Of a stretch of DNA of 44,426 bases, positions 29,295-37,510 are shown piece after piece. Numbering within the stretch: the first letter of the stretch is position 1; each line of letters begins with the position of its first letter. The translations under genes and the position numbers were made by a program. The notes under the pieces are model-generated. The model was given only the letters and a program-made list of their open reading frames with translations. It did no database searches and was not told the DNA's origin. Source of the stretch: a virus; IMG/VR virus record IMGVR_UViG_3300010391_000262, positions 1 to 44,426 of that record; one strand, 5' to 3'.

Positions 29295-30245
29295 ATGGCT
29301 GAGTTCACATGGTCCTTCGACGCGCCGACCGGCACGTTCAAGAACCACGCGCTGTCGGCGAAGATTCGGGAAGCCGCCATCGCCCAGACCAAGTTCCTGC
29401 AGTTCGTCGAGCCCGAGCCCGGGTACGGCCGTAAGGCCGGTGACACCGTGACGATTTCGCGCATCCGCAACCTGGCGGAGCCGACCTCGGGGCAGTTCGG
29501 GGAACGCGACCGCGTCCCCATCGACACCTTCGCCGTGTCCACCAAGTCCATCACGGTCAGCTTCTGGGGCCGGGGCGTGGAGTACACGGACATGACCGAG
29601 CTGCTGGCGCACTTCGACCTGCGCGACAAGATCCAGCGCAAGCTGATGGCCCAGCAGAAGCTGGTGCTGGACACCGGCGCCGCGACCGCCTTCAAGGCGG
29701 CCCTCATCAAGGCGGTGCCGTCCTCCCTCTCCGCGCTCACGATCACGACCAACGGTGCCTTTGGTGGCACCTCGGCCGTGAACAGCTCCGTGGCGCACAT
29801 GAAGATCATCCGCGACTACATGATGGACACGATCCATGTGCCCGGCTGGCGGGGCGGGGAGGACTACTACGCCCTTTGCTCCACCAAGTTCTGCCGCGGC
29901 ATCCGCAACGACCCGGAGTTCATCGAGTCCGCGAAATACACCTCGCGGGACTACTTCGTCAACGGCGAGATCGGCAAGGTGGAGAACATCCACGTCGTCG
30001 AGGTGAACCACACCAACGCCCTGGCCAACAACAAGGGTACGGGTGGGATCCTCGGCGAGGCCGTGTTCTTCGGTGACGACGCCGTGAGCTTGGCGGTGGT
30101 CATGGACCCCGAGATGCGCGCGGCGATCCCCGGCAACTTCGGCCTCCAGAACGCGGTGGCCTGGATCGGGCTCCTGCAGTTCGGGCTCATCTGGGACACC
30201 GCAAACGACGGCGAAGCTCGCGTCGTTCACTTCGGCTCGCTGTAG
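29295..30245 (+). CDS. Major capsid protein (N4-gp56/SU10-like, HK97 fold)
   Basis: In this 316-aa protein, key segments are AKIREAAIAQTKFLQFVEPE, a strand with KAGDTVTISRIRNL, VPIDTFAVSTKSITVSFWGR followed by GVEYTDMTELLAHFDL, and a C-terminal MDPEMRAAIPGNFGLQNAVA. This series is the pattern of the N4-gp56 capsid family. A strong AAGGAG site (29283-29288) precedes the ATG. It follows the scaffold gene, and the unit probably yields the most abundant virion protein. Confidence 0.92.
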   Translation: MAEFTWSFDAPTGTFKNHALSAKIREAAIAQTKFLQFVEPEPGYGRKAGDTVTISRIRNLAEPTSGQFGERDRVPIDTFAVSTKSITVSFWGRGVEYTDMTELLAHFDLRDKIQRKLMAQQKLVLDTGAATAFKAALIKAVPSSLSALTITTNGAFGGTSAVNSSVAHMKIIRDYMMDTIHVPGWRGGEDYYALCSTKFCRGIRNDPEFIESAKYTSRDYFVNGEIGKVENIHVVEVNHTNALANNKGTGGILGEAVFFGDDAVSLAVVMDPEMRAAIPGNFGLQNAVAWIGLLQFGLIWDTANDGEARVVHFGSL

Positions 30246-30272
30246 GCCGAGCGGCTGAGAGGAGACCAACCT

Positions 30273-30707
30273 ATGAGCATCGGCAACGAGAGCCGGCAGG
30301 GCAACGTCTCACCGGATGCGCTCACCACGGTCGCGCTGTCCTCGGTGGCCGACAACCTGCGCCTCTGGCGCATCCTGTCGCCCATCACCGTGGTCCGCAT
30401 CGGCTACCTGGTGACCGTCGCGGTCACCGTCACGGCGCCGGTGGTCGATTTCGACCGCCGGATCCTCCCCGGCTCGGATACGGGCCGTGTGGACAAGGGC
30501 GTGGGCAGCATCATCTCGCCCGCCGTGGCGCTCCAGGTCATCGGGGCGGTGGTCTACAAGGAAGTGGTCGCGGACCTCAACGCGGGCGACGAGGTGAGCT
30601 TCCAGGTCACCACGGCCGCCACGGCGGGGAACGCGCTGCCGTTCATGGAGTACATCAACCGCCACGAGGCGGCGGCCAACCAGGCCGACATGGTGGCGGG
30701 CACCTAG
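30273..30707 (+). CDS. Head decoration-like protein
   Basis: This 144-aa beta-rich protein has many Val/Thr/Ala strands (RIGYLVTVAVTVTAPVVDFD, SPAVALQVIGAVVYKEVVAD, EVSFQVTTAATAGNALPF). It lies immediately after the capsid gene with a GAGGAGA site. A capsid-stabilising decoration or minor head protein is likely by position. No family was recognised. Confidence 0.65.
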   Translation: MSIGNESRQGNVSPDALTTVALSSVADNLRLWRILSPITVVRIGYLVTVAVTVTAPVVDFDRRILPGSDTGRVDKGVGSIISPAVALQVIGAVVYKEVVADLNAGDEVSFQVTTAATAGNALPFMEYINRHEAAANQADMVAGT

Positions 30708-30725
30708 TCACACTCGCAGCGCACC

Positions 30726-30755
30726 GGGCGGGGGCGCCTTCGGGGGCCCCCGCCC
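30726..30755 (+). terminator. Very stable UUCG-capped hairpin after the capsid unit
   Basis: GGGCGGGGGC (30726-30735) pairs over 10 bp with GCCCCCGCCC (30746-30755). Inside, CC-TTCG-GG forms a UUCG tetraloop. No U-tract follows, so it may act as an attenuator or mRNA 3'-end protector rather than a simple terminator. It sits in the 146-bp gap after the decoration gene. Confidence 0.55.
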
Positions 30756-30853
30756 CCTACCAACCCCGCCCAGGGCCGACGCGCCCGAGACCCCTGGGAT
30801 CGCCGGCCCGGCCGGCGGGAGGGCGAACGGCGGGGTGAAGGGAGGCAGGCTCC

Positions 30854-31219
30854 ATGGCTTCATTGACCGCAGCGAGCTGGACCGTGACCGTCACCGAGGT
30901 CGGGATCCTCACCGGGCACCCCGCCAAGCGCATCGCCAAGGGGACCATGCTGATCGCGCCCACCGACACCTACCCGACCGGCGGGATCCCGCTGCCGACG
31001 ATCGACAAGCTCGGGATGCAGCGGCAGATCGACAAGCTCACGTTCGTCGGCAATCCGGGCGGGCAGACGACCGAGTACGTCGCCAAGTACGACCGGACGA
31101 ACCACAAGATGCAGCTCTACTCGGAAGAGGTGGTCGCCGCGGGCGGGCCGCTGCTCGAGGCGCTCGCCTCGGAAGCGCCGGGCACGCGGACGTGGGACTT
31201 CGAGGCGGTGGGCTGGTAG
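30854..31219 (+). CDS. Head/connector-region protein
   Basis: This 121-aa protein has a GGGAGGC site upstream. It is beta-rich at the N-terminus (ASWTVTVTEVGILTGHPAKR, KGTMLIAPTDTYPTGGIPLP) and then alpha/beta. No family was recognised. It starts the third late subgroup after the UUCG hairpin. Confidence 0.62.
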   Translation: MASLTAASWTVTVTEVGILTGHPAKRIAKGTMLIAPTDTYPTGGIPLPTIDKLGMQRQIDKLTFVGNPGGQTTEYVAKYDRTNHKMQLYSEEVVAAGGPLLEALASEAPGTRTWDFEAVGW

Positions 31220-31226
31220 GCGGCTG

Positions 31227-31442
31227 ATGGCGTCGCGCACCGGGACCGGGCGCACCTGGATCAAGGAGGCCGTGAACCCTGGCAAGAAAGGGGCGCTCCA
31301 TTCGGCCCTGGCCGTGCCGCAGGGCGAGACGATTCCGCTCAAGCGTGTCCAGGCGGCGGCCCAGTCCACGAACCCGACGCTCCGGCGCGAGGCCCAGTTC
31401 GCCCTCAACGTGCGTAATCTCGGCCGCGGCAAGCGCGGCTAG
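31227..31442 (+). CDS. Small basic head-region protein
   Basis: This 71-aa protein contains WIKEAVNPGKKGALHSAL, then PLKRVQAAAQ and NPTLRREAQFALNVR. This pattern is common in small phage proteins near capsid genes that are often annotated only as hypothetical. It is strongly basic and could contact packaged DNA. It lies seven bases after the previous stop. Confidence 0.6.
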   Translation: MASRTGTGRTWIKEAVNPGKKGALHSALAVPQGETIPLKRVQAAAQSTNPTLRREAQFALNVRNLGRGKRG

Positions 31443-31458
31443 ACGACAAGGAGAGGCT

Positions 31459-31881
31459 ATGTCGCAGACCCTGCACCTGGGCGGTGGCGTTCACGCGATC
31501 GTCGACGCCGTGTTCGCCGACGGCGGCACCGAAGCCAAGCGGGCGATGATCGCCGGGCAGATCGTCGAGCTCGCGCCGGCGACCCCGCCCAAGCCCACGA
31601 TCGCGCGGCGGGGCAAGGACTTCTTCTACCTCACGGCCAAGATGGAGCCCGTGGCCGACCCCAAGCACGTCGAGCACCTGGCTGAGCCCCACCGCTCGGA
31701 GGCCCTGGCTTTCATCGAGCGCACGCGGGGGGCGGCGCCCAAGCCGCCGCTCATGAAGGGTGCGAAACGCGCCAAGGCCATCGCCCGGCGTGAGACGCCG
31801 CCGGTCAAGGGCGTGCGCATCGACGACGAGCGCAAGCTCGCCGCCGCCGCCGGCGGTGGCGTCCAGGTCGAAGGAGGCTAG
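31459..31881 (+). CDS. Hypothetical head-region protein
   Basis: This 140-aa protein is taken from ATG 31459, because AAGGAGAGG lies just upstream and the extension to 31345 is a shadow of the previous gene. The middle contains RRGKDFFYLTAKMEPVADPK, and the C-terminal half is basic (KGAKRAKAIARRETPPVKG). No motif was recognised. Confidence 0.6.
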   Translation: MSQTLHLGGGVHAIVDAVFADGGTEAKRAMIAGQIVELAPATPPKPTIARRGKDFFYLTAKMEPVADPKHVEHLAEPHRSEALAFIERTRGAAPKPPLMKGAKRAKAIARRETPPVKGVRIDDERKLAAAAGGGVQVEGG

Positions 31882-31884
31882 CCC

Positions 31885-32280
31885 GTGGCGCGCGGCGATA
31901 TCGCGGCCCCGATGGAGATGCCCGCCCAGAAGCCGCGGGCCAACCTCTACTGGGAGCACAAGGCGGTCGACGTCAAGGGCCATCTCTCGAACCTGGGCCC
32001 CGGCTCCAAGGTCCACGTCACGATCCAGGGGACCGTCACCGGGTACTCCCACTCGGACTACGGCTGCTCGCTCGAGCTCGAGATCGCCGGCCTCGAGGTC
32101 GATCCCCAGAGCCGGCACAAGGGCGAGCAGGTCGGCCACACCGTCACCGAGTCGACGGGCGAGAAAAAGGCCGAGGAGGAGTACGGCGCCGGCGGCATGA
32201 AGGGCGAGGGCAAGGCCGAGACGAGCCTGGTGAGTCTGGTCAACAAGCACCGCGCGAAGGCCACGCGGCGGACGGCCTGA
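31885..32280 (+). CDS. Hypothetical structural-region protein
   Basis: This 131-aa protein starts at the GTG at 31885, with AAGGAGG overlapping the end of the previous gene. The central beta sheet (NLYWEHKAVDVKGHLSNLGP, VHVTIQGTVTGYSHSDYGCS, LELEIAGLEVD) suggests a small beta-barrel. The C-terminal part is charged and helical. Possibly a head-tail adaptor. No family was recognised. Confidence 0.6.
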   Translation: MARGDIAAPMEMPAQKPRANLYWEHKAVDVKGHLSNLGPGSKVHVTIQGTVTGYSHSDYGCSLELEIAGLEVDPQSRHKGEQVGHTVTESTGEKKAEEEYGAGGMKGEGKAETSLVSLVNKHRAKATRRTA

Positions 32281-32284
32281 GCTC

Positions 32285-33097
32285 GTGAGCCAGTTCACCT
32301 ACGAGGACCGCTTCAAGTCGGCCGGGCTCAAGAAGTGGGTCTCCGCGGCCGCGGTCGCGGACCTGGGCAACGCCCAGGCGCACTACCTGGCGGCCGGCGC
32401 GGGCCTCGGGCAGGGCAAGATGGGCATCGCCATGCTCACCTGCGCGCTCCACAACCGCTCGGGCGGCGCTGCCGTCGTCGGCGTCGGCGCGCGCTACCCC
32501 TTGACCGTCTGGACGGCCGGGACCATCACCGCGGCCGGGGTCTACACGGATGCGACCGGCGCGATTCAGGACGCCGTGACGGGGGACTTCAGCCTCCACA
32601 CCCCGGCCGACTCGGGCTCAGGGCTGCTCTTCAGCGCCGGGCTGCCGTTCAACATCCTCGGCATCATTCAGTCGGTGGCGGGGGACCAGACCACCCCCGC
32701 CCTCGTCGTGGAATACTGGGATGGCGCCAACTGGGTCAACATCGCCGCCGCCGCCTGGGTCGCGGAGAGCCTTGTGGGCTCGACCGGGGAGCGGCTGATC
32801 GTCTTTCCCGAGCCCTCCGACTGGCAGGTCGGCGGCAGCGGCACGGGCGTGCCGGCCACGGCCTACAATCTTCGCGTGCGGACGACCAACGGCGGCGCGG
32901 GCACCGTCACGCCGCTCGGCTCGCAGGTCTCGCTCGGCCACGCGCTCATTCTGGACCCCGCGCTGGCCAACAACGGCGTGAGTGTGCGGCTCCCCACCAA
33001 CGAGTACAACTTCCCGCGACCGGCCGACGCCATCTTCCCGGTGTTCAGCGTGGCGAGCCGCAGCAACGCCGTGCAGACGGGCGTGCGGTTCTACTGA
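32285..33097 (+). CDS. Candidate virion structural protein
   Basis: This 270-aa protein starts at the GTG at 32285. It is beta-rich with low charge (TCALHNRSGGAAVVGVGARY, PLTVWTAGTITAAGVYTDAT, VVEYWDGANWVNIAAAAWV). Such composition fits a head-fibre, tail-tube or decoration subunit. Its stop overlaps the lipoprotein start. Confidence 0.6.
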   Translation: MSQFTYEDRFKSAGLKKWVSAAAVADLGNAQAHYLAAGAGLGQGKMGIAMLTCALHNRSGGAAVVGVGARYPLTVWTAGTITAAGVYTDATGAIQDAVTGDFSLHTPADSGSGLLFSAGLPFNILGIIQSVAGDQTTPALVVEYWDGANWVNIAAAAWVAESLVGSTGERLIVFPEPSDWQVGGSGTGVPATAYNLRVRTTNGGAGTVTPLGSQVSLGHALILDPALANNGVSVRLPTNEYNFPRPADAIFPVFSVASRSNAVQTGVRFY

Positions 33098-33261
33098 TGC
33101 CGGCCCTGCTGCTCGCGCTCGTAACCGCGGCGCTCCTGGCCGGCTGCTTTACCGAACACCAGCTCGACCGGCATCCGCTCGGCTGCCCGGCGGGGAGCAC
33201 GCCCAAGGAGTGCAAGTCGGCGGTCCTGGCCCCGGCCCAGCCCGCGGCCCCGTCGAGGTAG
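33097..33261 (+). CDS. 54-aa lipoprotein in the late region
   Basis: It has a clear lipoprotein signal (MPALLLALVTAALLAGC) with lipobox LAGC. The short mature part has two Cys (LGCPAG, KECKS). The start overlaps the previous stop (TGATG). A lipoprotein among connector genes is unusual. It might be a second o-spanin-like or exclusion protein. Confidence 0.6.
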   Translation: MPALLLALVTAALLAGCFTEHQLDRHPLGCPAGSTPKECKSAVLAPAQPAAPSR

Positions 33262-33264
33262 GCG

Positions 33265-34155
33265 GTGGCCTACTTCGACACGGGCCAGGATCTGCTGGCC
33301 TACTTCCTGCGCCGGTGCGGCGAGCTCTTCCCCAACGACACCAGCATCGGCAACGCCGATCGGCTGATCGACGCCAAGCTCCACACGCTGACGGGCTACT
33401 GGGACTTCTGCGCGATGCGGCCGTGGCGCTGGGCCCGCGTCGACCCGCCCGTGCAGTTCGCCACGGCGGCGAAAGAGACGAACAGCATCACGGCGGGCGG
33501 CCTGACGGTGGGCAGCGTCACCGTGACCCTCGACGCCGTGATCGCTACCAGCCAGGCCGGCAAGAAGTTCTCGATGGACGGCGAGCGGATCCCGTTCCGC
33601 ATCAGCGCCCACACGGCCGGGACCGCGGTGTTGACGCTGGCCGCCGGCTACACGGGCGTCGTGCTCAGCGGCCCCTGCACCATCTTTCAGGACGAGTACC
33701 TGGTGGCGACGGACATCCTGGCCTTCCCGGTCCTCAAGAACCTCCACACGGGCGGGAGCGTCAGGGTCGTGCCGGAGGCCGAGCTCGAGGAGCGGTTCCC
33801 CCGCAACGTGCAGGAGTCGGCGCACAGCCAGTACGCGGCCTTCATCGGAGATGGCAAGGTGCGCCTCGTGCCCTGGACGCCCGAGGCCCAGCTCTGGGAG
33901 TGCCGGTATAACTTCCGGCCGGTGCCCTTGACCTGGGACGGCGTGGGCGCCACCGACACGCCCATCTGCCCGCGCCAGGTCCGCGAGGTGATCGCCCTCT
34001 TCGGCCTGCGCCGGGTGATGACGGACAAACGAGATGCTCGGATCCAGGTGATTCAAGCGGAGATTCAGGAGCGCCTGAGCGTCGGCACGTCGGCCGAGAT
34101 GAGCATGGCGAAGCCACGCCGCTTCGTGCCGGCGGGCTCGCGGGTGGCCGGCTGA
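33265..34155 (+). CDS. Head-tail connector/adaptor protein
   Basis: This 296-aa protein starts at the GTG at 33265. The N-terminus (DLLAYFLRRCGELFPNDTSI, NADRLIDAKLHTLTGYWDFC, then AMRPWRWARVDPP) resembles adaptor proteins of podoviruses that close the portal. A beta-rich insert lies in the middle. The C-terminus is helical (RQVREVIALFGLRRVMTDKR, DARIQVIQAEIQERLSV). Its stop overlaps the next start. The family call is tentative. Confidence 0.65.
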   Translation: MAYFDTGQDLLAYFLRRCGELFPNDTSIGNADRLIDAKLHTLTGYWDFCAMRPWRWARVDPPVQFATAAKETNSITAGGLTVGSVTVTLDAVIATSQAGKKFSMDGERIPFRISAHTAGTAVLTLAAGYTGVVLSGPCTIFQDEYLVATDILAFPVLKNLHTGGSVRVVPEAELEERFPRNVQESAHSQYAAFIGDGKVRLVPWTPEAQLWECRYNFRPVPLTWDGVGATDTPICPRQVREVIALFGLRRVMTDKRDARIQVIQAEIQERLSVGTSAEMSMAKPRRFVPAGSRVAG

Positions 34156-35723
34156 TGGCGCTCGCGCCCATCCCCATCGCGGCCCGCGGCCTCTCGGGCC
34201 AGCGCGAGCCGACCAAGCTCCGCACGGGCGACCTTTCGATCGCCACCAACCTCGATTTCTCGGTCCCCGGCCTGGTCCAGAAGGAGCCGGGATCCGTCAA
34301 GGTCAACGCGGTGGCGCTCGCGGGCGCGCCCGTGGTTGCCGTCGGCAAGGAGTTCTGGCCCACGGAGTCGGCCCAGCGCCGGGTCGTCGTCACGCAAGAC
34401 GGCAAGATTTACCGGGACGACATGACGGGGGCCTTCGGCACGACGCTCAAGAGCGGGCTCACAGGCGGCAAGGTCTGCCACATTGTCGAGGGCGGCGCCG
34501 AGGGGGTCTCCCGCGCCCGCAAGCTCTTCTTCATGAACGGGGGCGTGGACCCGGTGCAAGTGCTGGCGGGGGATGCCGGCGCGACCGCGAACATCGCCAC
34601 GCCGCCCGCCGACTGGACGGGCTCGGCGCACCCGACCTTCATGTTCCCCTTCCGCGGGTTCCTGATCGCGGGCGGGGTGTCGAGCAACCCGCACTTCCTC
34701 TACGGCTGCCTGGCCACGGATCACGAGGTCTGGACCGGCGGCACGGTCCTGGGCCTGCTCTGCTACCCGAGCGACGGGCGGCACCTGGTCGCGGGCATCT
34801 CGGCCCTCGGCCGGGCCTGGGTGTTCAAGTGGCCGCGGGGCGTGTTCTGGATCGACGACTCGGCCTCGGCCGTGACGGGCTGGTTCGTGCAGCCGCTCTC
34901 GCGCGAGCTGGGCGGGGCGCCCACGCCCTGGTGCGCCACCCAGATCGAGGACGCCACCATCGCCTTCATGTCCGACTCGGGCCATATCGTCCTGATCGAG
35001 GAGACGGCGGGGGCCCTGGCCGGCGCGGTGCCCGTGGACCTGACCAAGGAGCTCAACCTCCTCGACGTCACGCGCACGGAGTTCAACCTGGCGCGCCTCG
35101 ACCAGGCGCAGTTGCACTGGTACAAGGAAAAGAAGCAGCTCCACGCCCTCTACGCGGGCTTCGGGACCACCCAGGAGAACCGCCGGCTCATCATTGACTT
35201 CTCCGGGGAACGCCCGCGCGCGGAGATCACGCGGAAGGACCTGAACAGCTCGCTCTGGTTCGAGCTCGAGTCAGACAACGTCTCGCGGCCCCGCATCGGG
35301 GACAACGCGGGCTTCGTCCGCAAGCTCGACCAGGTCGCGCGCACGGTGGACGGCAGCGCGTATCCGTTTCAGCTGCAAACCGCGCCCTCCGACCTCTCGG
35401 ACCTCAAGGCCGCGTTCGCCGGCAAAAAGGAGTTTTACCGCCTCCACCTCGAGTTCGTGCCGACCGGCAACTTCGACGTGACCTGCGGTGTCATCATCGA
35501 CGGCCGCCAACGTGGCACGGTGACCTTCAACATGGGCGCGGCCGGGAGCCAGCTGCCGTTTGTCCTGCCCGGCATCCTCGGCGGGTTCGACCTGCGCCGC
35601 CGGAGCCACGACATCGCGGGGCAGGGCTACACGCTGGCGCTCGAGTTCCTCGACAACTCTTCCAGCAACCCGCAGCTCTCCCGCGCCTGGGCCGAGTTCG
35701 ACCTGCTGGGGATGCAGCCGTGA
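34155..35723 (+). CDS. Tail/nozzle structural protein (beta-propeller-like)
   Basis: This 522-aa protein is rich in repeated strand-turn patterns (TNLDFSVPGLVQKEPGSVKV, then KIYRDDMTGAFGT, VFKWPRGVFWIDDSASAVTG, IAFMSDSGHIVLIEETAG). These suggest a propeller of the kind found in podoviral tail nozzle proteins. It follows the adaptor gene directly. There are no cysteine clusters or signal peptide. Confidence 0.65.
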   Translation: MALAPIPIAARGLSGQREPTKLRTGDLSIATNLDFSVPGLVQKEPGSVKVNAVALAGAPVVAVGKEFWPTESAQRRVVVTQDGKIYRDDMTGAFGTTLKSGLTGGKVCHIVEGGAEGVSRARKLFFMNGGVDPVQVLAGDAGATANIATPPADWTGSAHPTFMFPFRGFLIAGGVSSNPHFLYGCLATDHEVWTGGTVLGLLCYPSDGRHLVAGISALGRAWVFKWPRGVFWIDDSASAVTGWFVQPLSRELGGAPTPWCATQIEDATIAFMSDSGHIVLIEETAGALAGAVPVDLTKELNLLDVTRTEFNLARLDQAQLHWYKEKKQLHALYAGFGTTQENRRLIIDFSGERPRAEITRKDLNSSLWFELESDNVSRPRIGDNAGFVRKLDQVARTVDGSAYPFQLQTAPSDLSDLKAAFAGKKEFYRLHLEFVPTGNFDVTCGVIIDGRQRGTVTFNMGAAGSQLPFVLPGILGGFDLRRRSHDIAGQGYTLALEFLDNSSSNPQLSRAWAEFDLLGMQP

Positions 35724-37213
35724 AGCGCCGCGCCCTCGCGCTACTCCTCGTGCTGGGCCTGCTGGCGGGGATCCCGCCGGCCGTCCAGGGGGCCGGCCCC
35801 TGCTCCATCTTCCGCACCTGGAACACGGGCGACACGCTCACGGCGGGGGATCTCAACAGCTCCTTCACCACCGTCGGCATCACGAACATGGTGCCGGCCT
35901 GCGTGGACGACCTCTCGGCCGACCTCACGCAGATGGGGTCGACGACGGACCCCTACCCGGCAGGCGTGCCGAGCCAGGCCACGACGCTCGCGGGCGAGCT
36001 CGAGCGGATCCGGTTCGTGTTCAAGCAGGTGCTCGGGTTCAGCCAGTGGTATGCCCACTCGGAAGACCTGAGCATCGGCGCGCGGACGCTGTCGAGCGCG
36101 CTTGGCACAATCACCACGGACCGGCCGGCCTTCTCGACCACGGCCACCTGGAACGCGGGCGGCATCACCTTCACGCTGCTGAAGGGCAGCGTGACCGACA
36201 CCGCTTCGGCGGCCGGGTCGCTTCTGGTCGACCTCAAGGTGGGCGGCGCCTCGAAGTTCAGTGTGACGAAAGCGGGGGCCCTGACGGCGGGTGTCTGGAA
36301 CGGGACGGCCGTGGGCACCGGGTTCGGTGGCTCCGGCGCGGACTTCTCGGCAACGGCCCAAGGCAGTCTCTGGTACTTCAGCGGCACCGGGGCCATCTCG
36401 GCCCTCGCTCCCGGCACGTCGGGCTTCTTCCTCAAGACCCAGGGCACCGCGGCCAACCCTGTCTGGGCCGCCGCCGGGGCCCTGGGCGGCTACGGGGTCA
36501 GGAACCTCGTCGGGCAGAACGACGGCGTGAGCCCGAACACCAAGTTCGGCTACTCCGCCGACCTCGTGGTCCTCCGCAATCCGAGCGATGGCTCCGTCGT
36601 CGTTCAGACCAACACGGGGACGCTCACGAACGATACGGGCGTTGCGGGGTCGACGGCCAACGGGCGGGACCAGGCCGGCGCCTTCTCGTCGTCGACGTGG
36701 CTGCACTTCTACTTCATCTGGAACGGCTCGACGCTGGCCACGCTCAGCAGCACCGTGGCCCCGCCGACGGGTCCGACGCTCCCCAGCGGCTATACGCATT
36801 GGGCCTACACGGGCGCCGTCTTCTACAACGGAACCCCTCTGCTGGTCAAGACGCGGTTCCGCGGGTCGCAGATGTTCTACGAAGCCTTCCAGGCGGCGCT
36901 CACGACCGGCGCGGCGACGTCGGAAGCGACCGTGTCGGTGTCGAGCTTCATCCCGCCCAACGCCCTGCGCTGGCTCGCGGATGTGAAGCTCGACCTCAGC
37001 AACACCGGGATCAACTGGCACTTGCGCGTGATCTCCGGGGTCGATTGGTATGACGGCACGGGCAGCGGCACTCATGGCGCGCGCGATGAGCTGGGAACGG
37101 TCACGCTCCCGAACATCTCCCAGCAGGTCTTCTACTTCTGGGCTAGCGCGCCCACGGGCGGAATGAACATCAACGTGCTGGGCTACAGCGTCCCGAACGG
37201 AGGCGACGGATGA
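35720..37213 (+). CDS. Tail fibre-like protein with an N-terminal signal peptide
   Basis: In this 497-aa protein, the N-terminus is a typical secretory signal: MKRRALALLLVLGLLAG, then PPAVQGAG. A conserved-looking fibre start (CSIFRTWNTGDTLTAGDLNS, SFTTVGITNMVP) follows, and then a TMP-like helical part (LAGELERIRFVFKQVLGF). Repeats of the fibre type follow (LLVDLKVGGASKFSVTKAGA, LTAGVWNGTAVGTGFGGSGA), with a C-terminal lectin-like beta domain (about 270-497). The signal peptide is unexpected for a virion protein. The GTG start overlaps the previous stop. Confidence 0.72.
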   Translation: MKRRALALLLVLGLLAGIPPAVQGAGPCSIFRTWNTGDTLTAGDLNSSFTTVGITNMVPACVDDLSADLTQMGSTTDPYPAGVPSQATTLAGELERIRFVFKQVLGFSQWYAHSEDLSIGARTLSSALGTITTDRPAFSTTATWNAGGITFTLLKGSVTDTASAAGSLLVDLKVGGASKFSVTKAGALTAGVWNGTAVGTGFGGSGADFSATAQGSLWYFSGTGAISALAPGTSGFFLKTQGTAANPVWAAAGALGGYGVRNLVGQNDGVSPNTKFGYSADLVVLRNPSDGSVVVQTNTGTLTNDTGVAGSTANGRDQAGAFSSSTWLHFYFIWNGSTLATLSSTVAPPTGPTLPSGYTHWAYTGAVFYNGTPLLVKTRFRGSQMFYEAFQAALTTGAATSEATVSVSSFIPPNALRWLADVKLDLSNTGINWHLRVISGVDWYDGTGSGTHGARDELGTVTLPNISQQVFYFWASAPTGGMNINVLGYSVPNGGDG

Positions 37214-37506
37214 TCGGGGGCCACGCCTTATCGGTCGCGCGTCGAGGGGCGCTCACGCTGGTCGTCCTAGTCCTGGTCGGCTCGTCGGGCGGCGCCAGCA
37301 CCGCCCAAGCGCCCCCCGCCGTCCCGACCGGGCGGTGCGAGGACGAGGTGCGCGTGCTCTGGGCGCTGAGCGAGCGGCTCGGCGTGCAGCGCGGGCAGGC
37401 GGACCTTGAGATTGCCCAGCTCCGGGCGCGGCTGGCGCAGGCGACAGAGGAGCTCGAGCGGCTCAAGAAGGAGGCGGCCCCTTCGGGGCCGCAGGGGGGG
37501 CGCTAA
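37210..37506 (+). CDS. Signal-anchored coiled-coil protein (spanin-like topology)
   Basis: In this 98-aa protein, a hydrophobic segment at 13-33 (ALTLVVLVLVGSSGGA) precedes a small Cys-containing linker and a coiled coil (about 58-88: ERLGVQRGQADLEIAQLRAR, LAQATEELERLKKEAA). One TM plus a coiled coil fits an i-spanin, though it is coupled to the tail fibre gene rather than to lysis genes. A GCGGCCCC hairpin (37474-37492) lies at its 3' end. Confidence 0.6.
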   Translation: MIGGHALSVARRGALTLVVLVLVGSSGGASTAQAPPAVPTGRCEDEVRVLWALSERLGVQRGQADLEIAQLRARLAQATEELERLKKEAAPSGPQGGR

Positions 37507-37510
37507 CGCC

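Noticed and set aside
30708-30853. Possible small gene in the gap after the decoration gene
   Set aside because: No start with a ribosome site is present, and the stretch is dominated by a G/C hairpin and purine-rich leader of the next gene.
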